A stretch of DNA of 64,000 nucleotides from Saprospirales bacterium (GCA_016719895.1 JADJYG010000026.1:11001-75000); one strand, 5' to 3'; shown: positions 16,367-25,479, numbered from the stretch's first letter. Notes: generated by a model from the letters alone, not told the origin. Translations and numbers: made by a program.

Positions 16367-17068
16367 ATGAATAAAATAGACATTGAATACAATACCGCGA
16401 AGAAGGATATCCGGTACCCGGAATACGGCCGCGCCATTCAGGAAATGCTGGAATACGCCAAAACCATTCCGGAACAGCAAAAACGGCAAAAAGCCGTGGA
16501 AGCCATCGTCGGACTGATGCAGCAGCTCAACCCCGTCGGCAACCGGAATATGGACGACTACCGCGAAAAACTCTGGAACCACGCCTTCGCCATTGCCGGT
16601 TACGACCTCGACGTGACACCGCCTGCCGGCATCGCGATCCGGCGCGCGGAAGACAAAACGCGGCCCGAACGGCTTACCTATCCGCCAACGGCCACGCGCC
16701 TGCGCCATTATGGCTACAACGTGCAAACACTGATCAAAAAAGCCATCGAAATGCCCGAAGGGCCAAAGAAGGAAGGTTTTGTGGAAGTCATCGCATCGTA
16801 CATGAAACTGGCGTACAAAACCTGGAACCGCGAACACTATGTTTCGGACGACGTCGTAAAAGACGATCTGGAAATCCTGTCCGACAGCCAGCTCGAGCTG
16901 CACGAAGGCCATAGTTCACTCGATATCCTGGCCTTTAGCGCCAACAAAAAAGACCGCGAGCTGCAGCGCCAGCACCAGCGCAACCGCGGTAAAAATAATG
17001 GCGGCAGCAGCGGGAATAAAAACCGGAACAAGCGCAACTACGGCAATTTCCGCAAGCGGAAAAAATAA
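16367..17068 (+). CDS. DUF4290 domain protein
   Basis: A 233-residue cytoplasmic protein matching DUF4290, a Bacteroidota-specific family. The N-terminal part carries the typical IEYNTAKKDIRYPEYGRAIQEM; the middle has a conserved ERLTYPPTATRLRHYGYNVQTLI segment. After about residue 195 the chain becomes highly basic and Gln/Asn/Arg/Lys-rich (HQRNRGKNNGGSSGNKNRNK), a disordered tail that could bind RNA or DNA. It begins 18 bases after glmS and is likely co-transcribed. Function is unknown. Confidence 0.87.
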   Translation: MNKIDIEYNTAKKDIRYPEYGRAIQEMLEYAKTIPEQQKRQKAVEAIVGLMQQLNPVGNRNMDDYREKLWNHAFAIAGYDLDVTPPAGIAIRRAEDKTRPERLTYPPTATRLRHYGYNVQTLIKKAIEMPEGPKKEGFVEVIASYMKLAYKTWNREHYVSDDVVKDDLEILSDSQLELHEGHSSLDILAFSANKKDRELQRQHQRNRGKNNGGSSGNKNRNKRNYGNFRKRKK

Positions 17069-17074
17069 GCCGTT

Positions 17075-17872
17075 TTACAACACCCCTTTTGTAGAATAAC
17101 ACCGGATATCCAACGGATGGCCGGTGTTATGCCGGTACCCCTGAAGCAGGGCCCGGATAGCGTCGGCCGGACCGCTTAGCCGGCGCAAAAAAGGCTTGTG
17201 TGCCCCGGCCGGCGCCACACTTCGGTGGAAAAAATACTGCCCGGCCCCCGAAACGGTGAAATAGCCGTAATAACCGGCCGGCAACGCCGGCTCTCCGGTG
17301 ATCGACTTCAGCTCTTGAATAAACTGATCGGCTACGGGTTGGTCCTGCTCTGATGGGGTGCGGGCAAAACCCCAGAGGTAGCCGGCCGGCACTGATTCCA
17401 GCAAGCGGTTTTGAAAGTCGATGCCTTGCTGCCGGGGTAAGTGCAGGTCATAACGGCCATTGTACACCGACAGTGTGCCTTCGCTGCGAATCACCGGGTT
17501 GAGCGCAAGCGTGAAGGCATACGTACCATCAGCCAGCGCCCCGATGGGCACAAACCCCTTGGCCGGCGCCGGCCCGCCCAGGCAGGTGTCGGGCGCCCCG
17601 ATTCCGTCCAGCTGCACATCGATGGCCCCCGGGCGGAGCTGTACGGTAGATTTGATCCGGTAATTGCTGCAGTCGAACACCTGGTTGCTTTCCACCCACA
17701 ACCCGAACGTCGGCGTACCATCGGCCGCCGCGTGCTGCCGGTACAGGTCGACGGTGAATTCCGGATCGAGGGTGACCACGATATCCGGCTCCTCGTCTTT
17801 TGGGGCAGAGCAGCCGGCCAGCGCCAGCAAAGCCAGGCCTGTTATCCACATGTTTAGCGTAAAAATTGGCAT
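17075..17872 (-). CDS. Hypothetical lipoprotein
   Basis: A 265-residue lipoprotein of no family I recognise. Two starts fit: ATG 17872 (MPIFTLNMWITGLALLALAGC) or ATG 17851 (MWITGLALLALAGC); both give the lipobox LAGC. The mature part is beta-rich, with Cys pairs in DCSNYRI and DTCLGG, and a YGYFTVSGAGQYFFHR segment. It lies tail to tail with the DUF4290 gene (6-base gap) and is divergent from the YceI gene. It may be a surface-exposed lipoprotein; nothing more can be said. Confidence 0.7.
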   Translation of the reverse strand: MPIFTLNMWITGLALLALAGCSAPKDEEPDIVVTLDPEFTVDLYRQHAAADGTPTFGLWVESNQVFDCSNYRIKSTVQLRPGAIDVQLDGIGAPDTCLGGPAPAKGFVPIGALADGTYAFTLALNPVIRSEGTLSVYNGRYDLHLPRQQGIDFQNRLLESVPAGYLWGFARTPSEQDQPVADQFIQELKSITGEPALPAGYYGYFTVSGAGQYFFHRSVAPAGAHKPFLRRLSGPADAIRALLQGYRHNTGHPLDIRCYSTKGVL

Positions 17873-17954
17873 ATTTCCGGTGTTTGCAGGTGCGCAAGAA
17901 AAACGCGGCAGGATCAAAAGCGCTGCCTGCGCTTCCATTTTTTTTCAATCGGCG

Positions 17955-17962
17955 TACTTTTG
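17955..17962 (+). promoter_or_regulatory. -7 element of the YceI gene
   Basis: TACTTTTG, a perfect TAnnTTTG, 28 bases upstream of the ATG at 17991. Confidence 0.65.
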
Positions 17963-17990
17963 CGCCGCTTTTCAATTACCCTCCAACAGC

Positions 17991-18674
17991 ATGAAACAAA
18001 TATCCCTGTTTTTATTCCCGGCGCTGCTTGCCGGCGCGCTCTTTTTTGCCTGCAAAAACGACGCAACGTATTCCAAAACAACGGCCAACGCCGGACCCGC
18101 GCCCGATACCGTCCGCATCGATCCCGTGCCGGCCGAAGGCGCCGTTCCCTTTTCCATCGTGGAAGGCGCCCTTTACTGGTCGGCCAAAAAAGCCATTGGC
18201 AAAGCGCACGACGGTACCATAACCCTTGCCGGTGGCGAGCTTATGGTAAACCGGGGCCGGCTCGTCGGCGGCCAGGCGGCATTCAATATGGGCAGTATCG
18301 AAGTGACGAACATGAACGACCCCGGCGAAAAAGCCACCCTGGAATCGCACCTGAAGGACAAAGACTTTTTTGAGGTCAGAAAATACCCGCAGGCGCAGTT
18401 TGTGATCGACGAAATTCTGCCCAGCAACCTGCCGGCGTTTAACTGGGTGATCCGCGGCAACCTCACCATCAAAGACCAGACGCACCCGGTAAACGTGCCG
18501 GTTCAACTGACCATCGACGGCGATGAGTTGAGAGCCGAATCGGCCAGTTTTATCCTCGACCGCACAAAGTGGGGGCTCAAGTTCCGCTCAGGCCTGCTCG
18601 GCACGGCCAGGGATAAAATCATCGAAGACGTGGTACCGGTGTCGTTGAAAGTGGTGGCGCGCCGGAAATGGTAG
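17991..18674 (+). CDS. YceI-family lipoprotein
   Basis: YceI proteins are periplasmic beta-barrel carriers of the lipocalin type that bind polyisoprenoids or amphipathic molecules. The 227-residue protein has a lipoprotein signal (LFFAC, Cys21), a short linker and the YceI domain from about residue 50. Family hallmarks are VNRGRLVGGQAAFNMGSIEV, LESHLKDKDFFEVRKYPQAQF (the YceI signature region), GNLTIKDQTHPVNVPV and FILDRTKWGLKFRS. It ends 5 bases before the convergent Omp85 gene stop. The ligand is unknown. Confidence 0.9.
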   Translation: MKQISLFLFPALLAGALFFACKNDATYSKTTANAGPAPDTVRIDPVPAEGAVPFSIVEGALYWSAKKAIGKAHDGTITLAGGELMVNRGRLVGGQAAFNMGSIEVTNMNDPGEKATLESHLKDKDFFEVRKYPQAQFVIDEILPSNLPAFNWVIRGNLTIKDQTHPVNVPVQLTIDGDELRAESASFILDRTKWGLKFRSGLLGTARDKIIEDVVPVSLKVVARRKW

Positions 18675-18679
18675 TCGCC

Positions 18680-20512
18680 CTAAAACAAATTCACATACCC
18701 CAAATGAAACTTCGGCGCGCGCCACTCCACGGCCTGGCCGGCGTCGCGGCGGCCCACGGCGATATTGATGCCAAAGATACCGGCCTGTGTTTCAAAGCTT
18801 AGCCCGGCGCCGAGGCCCCAGGGGCGCTGGAACAGGCGGAGGCGGTCGGTATGGTTTTCCAGGTAACCGTAGTCGGTGAAGGCGGAGAGGAAGGCGTTTT
18901 GGCTGATCAAAAGCCGGTATTCGAAAGTAGCCACGGCAAAACGCGTGGCAAACAAACTCTCCTCGTCGAAGCCGCGCAGCAGTTTGTTGCCGCCCAGGCG
19001 GTATTGCTCGTTGGCATACACGGGTTTTTCCGAAAAAATGCCACCGCTGCGCAGACTCAGTTTCAGCGCGCTGCGCGCCAGCAGCGGGATGAAATACTCG
19101 GCCCGGCATTCCAGCCGGAAGCGCGCCGTGCGCCCGGCCACAGAATCGTACAGCGCCGAAAATCGGTATTCAGGATTGGCGGGGTCGCGCAGGGCTTCGA
19201 TCCGGGTATTGCGCAGCACGGTATTGAAACCCGCCATGCCGCGCAGGGTCAGCAGCCAGCCCCGGCGGGGGTTGAAGCGGTAATCCAGCCGGTTCAGCGC
19301 CGTTTCGATGCCAAAACCGTTCTGGCGCAGGTCGGGCACGGCCGGCAGGCGGCGGCTCTGGATAATGGCGGAGGTATCGATCGTTTGGAGCGACGAGGAT
19401 TTGTTTTCCCAAAAAAACTTGGCGTAATCGCCACCCTCGAGCAGGTACTGCACGCCGATCTCGCCCTGGGCATCTACCCAGGTGCTGTCGCGCCGGAAAA
19501 TACCGAGCCGGCCATCCAACCCGAAGGGCAACCCGAACACGTAGGGTACCCCGGCTTGCACATCCAGTTTTTGGGTTTCGGGGCGCAGGCGCTCCAGTTC
19601 CAGCGAGAGGCGCTCTCCCAGGTTGAGGGCGTTCAGAAAAGCGGCGCTGAGGGAGCCGGTGAGCAGCAGCCGGCCGTCGGCGCTGTTGGGCCGGGGCAGC
19701 AGGCCCACGATAAAATCGAAACGGCTGGCGCGTTTTTTCTGCAAAAGCAGGTTGACGCGCGCATCACGGCCGGCAAAGGTAACGGTCGGGCTAGCCAGCG
19801 TTTCGACAAAAAGCAGGCTGTTGAGCCGCTCCCGGATGCGCAATACGCGCGCGCGGCTGAACGGCGCGCCGGGGCGCAGGCCCAGGTAGTGTTGCAGGTA
19901 GGATTTGGGCAGGCGCAGGTTGCCGCTTTGCTTCGGGCTGCTGAACGTAAAAAAAAGACCCGTCGTTACGCGGAGTTGGGCGCTCATGCCACCGCCGGCG
20001 TGGCCGCGCACGCTGTCGAGGCCGACGGCGGCGAAGGGGAAGCCGTTGTTTTCCGCCTGTTCGAGCAGTTGTTGTTCGAGCCGCAACAGGGCGTCGTAGC
20101 GCAGGGGTTTACCGGCGAACAATTTTTCGCGAAATCCCGCAGCATCGAGCCAGCGGGCGGGGGTGTTTGGCGCCGGGCGCAGCTGAAGCCAGTAGAGCGC
20201 GGGCCCCAGGTAAAGGCGGGCCGTAGCGGTGCTGTCTGGGTGGGCATACAAGCTGTCGATGGAAGCGGTGAGATAGGCTTGCCGCCGCAGGTGATCGAGC
20301 AAGGCGCGTGGGCCTGCGGCGGAATCAGCGGCTGCCAGTAAAAAAGTATCGGGCGCGATGGCTGCCAGACCGGGCTTCCATCCCTCGATGGCCGAGTAGA
20401 AGGCGGCGCGCTCTTCCGGTGATACGTACAAGCGCAGCGCCTGCGCAGCGCTCTTGCAGGGAAAAAAGAACAAGAGGAGTGCGAATAGCCCGAACCACCT
20501 GAACGAACACAT
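18680..20512 (-). CDS. Omp85/BamA-TamA-like outer-membrane barrel protein
   Basis: A 610-residue outer-membrane protein with a signal peptide (MCSFRWFGLFALLLFFF then PCKSAAQA) chosen at ATG 20512. The N-terminal third contains POTRA-like segments (for example YDALLRLEQQLLEQAENNGF PFAAV). The C-terminal half is a 16-strand-type barrel with the conserved motif RLGGNKLLRGFDEES, equivalent to the VRGF/Y motif of Omp85 strand 16 loop, and a final aromatic residue in GYVNLF. It is smaller than BamA and probably has fewer POTRA domains. It might insert or secrete a specific partner; no dedicated substrate is adjacent. Its 3' end meets the YceI gene. Confidence 0.85.
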   Translation of the reverse strand: MCSFRWFGLFALLLFFFPCKSAAQALRLYVSPEERAAFYSAIEGWKPGLAAIAPDTFLLAAADSAAGPRALLDHLRRQAYLTASIDSLYAHPDSTATARLYLGPALYWLQLRPAPNTPARWLDAAGFREKLFAGKPLRYDALLRLEQQLLEQAENNGFPFAAVGLDSVRGHAGGGMSAQLRVTTGLFFTFSSPKQSGNLRLPKSYLQHYLGLRPGAPFSRARVLRIRERLNSLLFVETLASPTVTFAGRDARVNLLLQKKRASRFDFIVGLLPRPNSADGRLLLTGSLSAAFLNALNLGERLSLELERLRPETQKLDVQAGVPYVFGLPFGLDGRLGIFRRDSTWVDAQGEIGVQYLLEGGDYAKFFWENKSSSLQTIDTSAIIQSRRLPAVPDLRQNGFGIETALNRLDYRFNPRRGWLLTLRGMAGFNTVLRNTRIEALRDPANPEYRFSALYDSVAGRTARFRLECRAEYFIPLLARSALKLSLRSGGIFSEKPVYANEQYRLGGNKLLRGFDEESLFATRFAVATFEYRLLISQNAFLSAFTDYGYLENHTDRLRLFQRPWGLGAGLSFETQAGIFGINIAVGRRDAGQAVEWRAPKFHLGYVNLF

Positions 20513-20599
20513 ATAAATTGCCGGCTTCAACACGCACAAAAGACGCTGTCCGGCTGCATCCCGTTGCCTGAACCATTCCGCCAGCACTTCGCAAACTGT

Positions 20600-21616
20600 C
20601 TATCTGTGCTCTGCGCCGCCCGGCCCAATTACCGTAATGTTGGGTACGATCCAGCTGGTGAGTTTTTCGGCGATCCACAGGATGGGAAACCAGATTACCA
20701 GTAAGGTCCAGATCGGCAGGTTGAGGAACACCAGCCACATGAACACATCGACGAGCAGCACAATGGCGATGATCCAGGTGACGATGAGCAGCATAGCCGC
20801 GGCGTTCTGGTGCGCCGACACGATCCAGCGGCCCACGATGATGCGGCCGTAGCTGTTGATGAGGCTTTCGGTAGCGGCCGTTTTGGCCACATAGCGGCAA
20901 ATGCCGGCAAAACAGATCAGCATAACGATGATGCTGCTGAACATCCACATCACAAACTCCCATGCCGGCCGCACGGTTTGCCACATTTTGCCCTTCCAGC
21001 CGGTAATGGTTTCCTTGGCCTGGTCGATATTCCGGGCTACCGTCACGGAATCCGGCAGGCTGATCCCCGACGGCGGCAGCGGGGCGTCGTTTTGTCGTGG
21101 GCGCACCGGATCGCTGCTGAGGGCTGCCGCCGCTGCCGCTGCAGAGCCGGCGGTGCGCACCGGCCGCGCGCCCTCCCGGCTTTTTTGCGGTTTTTCGTCG
21201 GCGTTGGCCCGGCGTTCGGGCTCGGGCTCCCGTTTGGCCCTGGCAGCCGGCCGTACGCGTGTACTGGCTGTGGTGGCCGGCGCTTCCACTTCGTCGGGGT
21301 CTTTGGGCGACTCCGGCCGGATGGTGCTGGTCACCCCCTTGTGTACGATCTGGATACCGATCAGCTGGCCGGCATTGTCCCGGTTGGAAAAGTAACGTTC
21401 GTTGAACAGCAATTGCTCGTAGGTTTTTTTGCCGTCGCCCTGCCGTTTTAACACAGCCTTTTGAAAAATAAATTTTACCGTGCCGAGCGGCCGGTCGTTT
21501 TTATAGCGAAACGACCCCAGGTAACGCTCCAATTGCTCCGACTTCGTAGCGGCCTGCAGACTGGTAAGGGCGCACACGGAAAAGAGCGCGCAGAATAGTA
21601 GAGGGAAGTTTTTCAT
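20600..21616 (-). CDS. Secreted/membrane protein of unknown function with C-terminal TM helices
   Basis: A 338-residue protein I cannot assign. A signal peptide (MKNFPLLFCALFSVCALTSL) leads into a short conserved-looking domain (QLERYLGSFRYKNDRPLGTV). A long Pro/Ala/Arg/Glu-rich low-complexity segment spans about 100-190. About three to four hydrophobic helices follow near 222-245, 268-290 and 292-325. The design suggests an N-terminal periplasmic domain tethered by a flexible linker to an inner-membrane bundle. It lies 87 bases upstream of the Omp85 gene on the same strand, and the two may be co-transcribed. No homology-based function is claimed. Confidence 0.7.
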   Translation of the reverse strand: MKNFPLLFCALFSVCALTSLQAATKSEQLERYLGSFRYKNDRPLGTVKFIFQKAVLKRQGDGKKTYEQLLFNERYFSNRDNAGQLIGIQIVHKGVTSTIRPESPKDPDEVEAPATTASTRVRPAARAKREPEPERRANADEKPQKSREGARPVRTAGSAAAAAAALSSDPVRPRQNDAPLPPSGISLPDSVTVARNIDQAKETITGWKGKMWQTVRPAWEFVMWMFSSIIVMLICFAGICRYVAKTAATESLINSYGRIIVGRWIVSAHQNAAAMLLIVTWIIAIVLLVDVFMWLVFLNLPIWTLLVIWFPILWIAEKLTSWIVPNITVIGPGGAEHR

Positions 21617-21796
21617 ATATAAGGCGGTGTAAGTGTTTGACTAATGGAAAGTATTAAATCAAAGACACTTTAAATGGATTAAAATAAGAATATAAACCAC
21701 TAAAACTGAGCCAAATGTAGCCCAAACAGGGTAAAAAAGCATTTAAAAAATCTAAAAACTTTCTTTGCAGGAAATCGCCGTCCCGGCGCCAGCCGC

Positions 21797-22855
21797 TCAC
21801 TTAAGGTAGAGGGCCAGGAGCCGGTTTTTTTTCGATTCCAGGGCCAGGTAGATTTCTTCGATGGTAATTTTCCCGTCGCGGCCAGAGCGTTTGTTAAAAA
21901 TCTGCCGGCGCCCCATGGCATCCGGCTGGGCATACCAGCCGTCGAGACCGGCGTTTTTGTAGTAGCTCGGGTTGTCAAAACCCTGGTACACTATGCGTTG
22001 GTGCGGGGCGCCGATGTAGGCCGGGGCAAAGAGCGCAAGGTAGAGGTCGATGGTATTGTTGAGGGGCTTTTTACCCGATTGCTCGTATTTACGCAGCAGG
22101 TACAATTCGGTCAGGTCCATCATGAAATCGATGTCTTTGGATTTGCAGGCCCGCAGCACATCGTCAAAGGTCACCGGTTTGCCTTTATACGCCAGGCTGG
22201 CCAACCCGGCCCGGGTAAACTGAATCCAACCCGCAGCCACCAGGTCGCTGCGCACTTCAAAGGGCTTTAGCCCGCACTCGAGGTAGGCGGCTTCATAGAT
22301 TGCCAGGGGGATGGAACCGATGCGGGCTGCCGTTTCACGGGTCCGGCGGATCACTACGGATTTTTGGTAGGGGTCCACGCGTTTGCCCAGCTCGGCTTCG
22401 AAAATGGCCGTCAGGTGCGGCTCGCTGAGCTGGCTGTATTCATCTGCGTATACCGGGTATAAAAACCGCTGTTCGATGTCCTGCAACAAGTCGATGATCG
22501 GGTTGCTCAGCGCCCACAGCAAGGTGCCAAGCGCGGCAATAATGATCCAGTTGCGCTTGCCCCACACAAAAACGAAGCGGTAACTTTTTCTTAGAAAGCG
22601 AAAGGAATACCGCAAAACCAGGCGTACGATCCGCCAGGTTTGCAGGACGGCATAGGCCAGCAAAATACAGGCAACCCAGCGCAGCCAGGTATCCTGATTG
22701 AGCAAGTACTGGATAAAATCGAATACGGTTTTGCTTTCTTCCCGGGCGCAGCTGCTCATGCTGGCCGTCAGCGCTGCCAGGGCTACCCCTCGCAACAGGG
22801 TGGAAGGCCGGTTAGCTACTTGCACATTGGTTATTGAACATTGAAAATTGGGCAT
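21797..22855 (-). CDS. Membrane-anchored protein with possible lysozyme-like domain (start uncertain)
   Basis: Up to 352 residues. The first 20 residues from the ATG at 22855 are encoded by a 'TTCAATGTTC'-type repeat and are probably not native; a TTG giving MRGVALAALTASMSSC (lipobox-like) or the ATG at 22759 are alternatives. After a Cys-containing export segment come two hydrophobic helices (LRWVACILLAYAVLQTW; NWIIIAALGTLLWALS). The soluble part (about 130-352) contains AYLECGLKPFEVRSDLVAAGWIQFT, which resembles the helical core of lysozyme-like wall hydrolases, and an EF-hand-like GRDGKITIEEIYLALE near the end without the first two ligands. Function is unproven; a peptidoglycan role is a guess. 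Confidence 0.6.
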   Translation of the reverse strand: MPNFQCSITNVQVANRPSTLLRGVALAALTASMSSCAREESKTVFDFIQYLLNQDTWLRWVACILLAYAVLQTWRIVRLVLRYSFRFLRKSYRFVFVWGKRNWIIIAALGTLLWALSNPIIDLLQDIEQRFLYPVYADEYSQLSEPHLTAIFEAELGKRVDPYQKSVVIRRTRETAARIGSIPLAIYEAAYLECGLKPFEVRSDLVAAGWIQFTRAGLASLAYKGKPVTFDDVLRACKSKDIDFMMDLTELYLLRKYEQSGKKPLNNTIDLYLALFAPAYIGAPHQRIVYQGFDNPSYYKNAGLDGWYAQPDAMGRRQIFNKRSGRDGKITIEEIYLALESKKNRLLALYLK

Positions 22856-22920
22856 TTCAGGAATTTTAGATTTAAAAATATTCCATGTTCAACGCCCAAT
22901 GTTCCATGTTCAAGGACGAA
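22815..22920. repeat. 'TTCAATGTTC' inverted repeat around the start of the preceding gene
   Basis: ATTGAACATTGAAAATTGGGCATT (22836-22856 region) recurs in inverted form as AATGCCCAA-like and in CATGTTCAACGCCCAATGTTCC (22882-22912). The element straddles the annotated start of the membrane protein and fills part of the gap to the isomerase gene. Confidence 0.5.
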
Positions 22921-23000
22921 AAACAGAACTTACCGGCCTTGTGCAGCATGGCGGAGGGTATTCGAAGGGAGCCGGTTCGGTTATTCATGTTCCGGTATGT

Positions 23001-24059
23001 TTAGCGCGCCACCCCGATAATTTTTTTCAGCAGTACCTCATCTGTGGCGGCGCCGGCAAAATCGTCGAAAGCTTTTTGGGCGACCTGAATAATATGGTTG
23101 CGAATAAAGGGCGCGCCTTCGCGGGCGCCTTGTTCGGAATTTTTTAGACAGCATTCCCACTCGAGCACGGCCCAGCCCCCGAAGTCGTATTGTGCGAGCT
23201 TGGAGAAGATGCCGTTGAAATCCACCTGCCCATCGCCGGGCGAGCGGAAACGCCCCGGGCGGTCCACCCAGTCCTGGTAACCGCCGTACACCCCGCTTCG
23301 GCCGGTGGGGTTGAATTCGGCGTCTTTGACGTGGAACATTTTGATGCGCTCGTGGTAAAAATCGATGAACTGCAGGTAGTCGAGCTGCTGCAAGACGAAA
23401 TGGGAAGGATCGTACAGGATGTGGCAACGCGGATGGTTGCCGGCGGCCTCCAGAAACCGTTCGAACGTGATACCGTCGTGCAGGTCTTCACCCGGGTGTA
23501 TCTCGTAGCAGAGGTCAACGCCGGCATCTTCGAAAGCGTCGAGTATCGGCTTCCAACGGCTGGCGAGTTCCTGAAACGCGGCGCCCGCCAGTCCTTTGGG
23601 GCGCTGTGGCCAGGGATAAACGGTATGCCAGATGAGCGCGCCGGAAAACGTCACGTGTGCCCGGAGGCCCAGGTTGGCGCTGGCTTTTGCAGCGTTTTTC
23701 AGCGTGCGTACGGCCCACTCGGTGCGGCCCTGGGGATTGCCGCGCAGCGCCGCTGGCGCGAAGGCGTCGAAGAGCAGGTCGTAAGCGGGGTGTACCGCCA
23801 CCAGCTGCCCCTGCAGGTGGGTGCTGAGTTCGGAGATTTGCACGCCGCAGGCTTCCACGCGGGCGCGCAAGTCATCGCAATACACCTTGCTTTCGGCGGC
23901 TTTTTCCAGGTCGATCAGGCGGGCATCCCAGGTAGGAATCTGAACGCCGGTGTAGCCGAGTGCGGCTGCCCAGCGGCAAATACTTTCCAGGGTGTCGAAC
24001 GGAGGGGTGTCGCCCATGAATTGGGCCAGGAAAATAGCCGGTCCTTTGATTGTTGTCAT
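23001..24059 (-). CDS. Sugar phosphate isomerase/epimerase (xylose isomerase-like TIM barrel)
   Basis: A 352-residue AP-endonuclease-2 superfamily protein. Members isomerise or epimerise sugars and inositols with a divalent metal. Likely metal ligands are Glu186 (LCYEIHPGED), Asp217 (LYDPSHF), His243 (MFHVKD) and Glu300/302 (VLEWECC). Other marks are GYTGVQIPTWD at 36-45 and STHLQGQLVAVHP at 79-91. The chain lacks a signal peptide and is probably cytoplasmic. The gene stands alone; no sugar operon is adjacent, so the substrate is unknown. Confidence 0.87.
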   Translation of the reverse strand: MTTIKGPAIFLAQFMGDTPPFDTLESICRWAAALGYTGVQIPTWDARLIDLEKAAESKVYCDDLRARVEACGVQISELSTHLQGQLVAVHPAYDLLFDAFAPAALRGNPQGRTEWAVRTLKNAAKASANLGLRAHVTFSGALIWHTVYPWPQRPKGLAGAAFQELASRWKPILDAFEDAGVDLCYEIHPGEDLHDGITFERFLEAAGNHPRCHILYDPSHFVLQQLDYLQFIDFYHERIKMFHVKDAEFNPTGRSGVYGGYQDWVDRPGRFRSPGDGQVDFNGIFSKLAQYDFGGWAVLEWECCLKNSEQGAREGAPFIRNHIIQVAQKAFDDFAGAATDEVLLKKIIGVAR

Positions 24060-24225
24060 TGGAAGTGGTTAAGCCGGTTAAAAAAACATCCGGGCGGCGT
24101 TTTTACGCAAAAAAAAACTGCGGCCCGGGTTGCAGTACAAAACTCCGGGTAAAAATAGCGATTGTCCAGTATCCGATTGTTGCGGGTTTTCCGCTTCTTT
24201 GCAAAAAACCAACCTTCGCCCATAA

Positions 24226-25479
24226 ATGGAATTCGGCACTGCTTACACCGTCCTGTTTATTTTTTGTGGACTGATCATTCTCTCCTACCTGTTTTCCGTG
24301 CTGAACAGGGCTACGCGTATTCCGTCGGTTTTGCTGCTCCTGGGCACCGGCATAGGCTTGCGGTACCTGGCCGGGTGGGCTAGTTTCCCGTTCGAATTAC
24401 CGCCGGCCCTGATCGAAATGCTGGGCACCGTGGGCCTGATCATGATCGTGCTGGAGGCCGGGCTCGACCTGGAGGTTAGCCGGGAAAAGATTGCCCTCAT
24501 CCGGGGTTCCTTTTTTTCAGCATTGGTTATTTTTCTGGTGTCCACGCTCGGCGTTGCCGGGATATTGGCCTGGCGGCTGCCCGAGGCTGCCTTTATCAAT
24601 TGTTTGGTTTATGCAATTGCCCTGAGCGTTGTCAGCAGCGCCATTGTATTGCCCAGCGTGCACCACCTGAGTCATTCAAAGAAGGAATTTCTGATTTACG
24701 AAGCCTCTTTTTCCGATGTGCTGGGCATCATGGTTTTTAATTTTTTTACCGTCAGTCAAACGATCACGGGCAATGATGTGATCTGGTTCATCGCCAGCAT
24801 CCCCGTGGGTATCGTATTGTCGGTCGGTGTATGTTTTTTGCTGATGACGCTGTTGGTCCGGAACCGGATCAACATCAAGTTTTTTCTCGCTTTTGCCGTG
24901 CTTGTTGTGATTTATGTAGGTGGAAAAATGATGCACTTGCCATCGCTGCTGACGATCCTGCTCTTTGGTTTGGTGGTGAACAACTGGGAACTGTTGCGCT
25001 GGCAACCGTTGCACCGGCATTTTACCATCGAGCGCGTGGACAACGTCCGGGGGCTGTTAAAATCTATCACTGCCGAATCGGCTTTTCTCATCCGCACCTT
25101 TTTTTTCATCATTTTCGGGTATGGCATCGATGTGCACTTTGTGCAGGACAGCGAAGTGCTGATCACCGGTTCGGTTATCGTGGCGGCCTTGCTGGTGTTC
25201 CGGTTTGTTTATTTGCGCATCGTACATCGCTACGACCTTTTTCCGGAGTTGTTTTATATCCCTCGGGGATTGGTCACCGTGCTGTTGTTTTATAAAATAC
25301 CGGAGTGGCAGCGCATCGACCGGTTCGACGAAGGCGTCTTGTTTTTTGTGATTCTGGCGACTAGCCTGATCATGATGGTGGGCTCCATTTTATATCGCGA
25401 CCAGCCCAAGGAATTGGTGGAAATCGAACCGGATATGCAGGCAGGGCCAGCAGATACAGCGGGCGGGGCGGGTTCTTAA
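24226..25479 (+). CDS. Cation:proton antiporter, CPA superfamily
   Basis: A 417-residue inner-membrane protein with about 12 helices. The N-terminal half shows the CPA pattern: IPSVLLLLGTGIGLRYL near 32-48, LGTVGLIMIVLEAGLDLE near 66-83 and, in the fifth-sixth helix region, ALSVVSSAIVLPSV and YEASFSDVLGIMVF, where Asp within SFSDVLG corresponds to the ion-binding site. No C-terminal RCK/TrkA domain is present, so it is a short form. It has an acidic/Gly-rich tail. It likely exchanges Na+ or K+ for H+. It overlaps the convergent CNNM-like gene by four bases. Confidence 0.85.
   Translation: MEFGTAYTVLFIFCGLIILSYLFSVLNRATRIPSVLLLLGTGIGLRYLAGWASFPFELPPALIEMLGTVGLIMIVLEAGLDLEVSREKIALIRGSFFSALVIFLVSTLGVAGILAWRLPEAAFINCLVYAIALSVVSSAIVLPSVHHLSHSKKEFLIYEASFSDVLGIMVFNFFTVSQTITGNDVIWFIASIPVGIVLSVGVCFLLMTLLVRNRINIKFFLAFAVLVVIYVGGKMMHLPSLLTILLFGLVVNNWELLRWQPLHRHFTIERVDNVRGLLKSITAESAFLIRTFFFIIFGYGIDVHFVQDSEVLITGSVIVAALLVFRFVYLRIVHRYDLFPELFYIPRGLVTVLLFYKIPEWQRIDRFDEGVLFFVILATSLIMMVGSILYRDQPKELVEIEPDMQAGPADTAGGAGS

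Noticed and set aside
18851..20341. Plus-strand frame of 496 codons
   Set aside because: Antisense to the Omp85 barrel gene, which has the RGF motif and a signal peptide.
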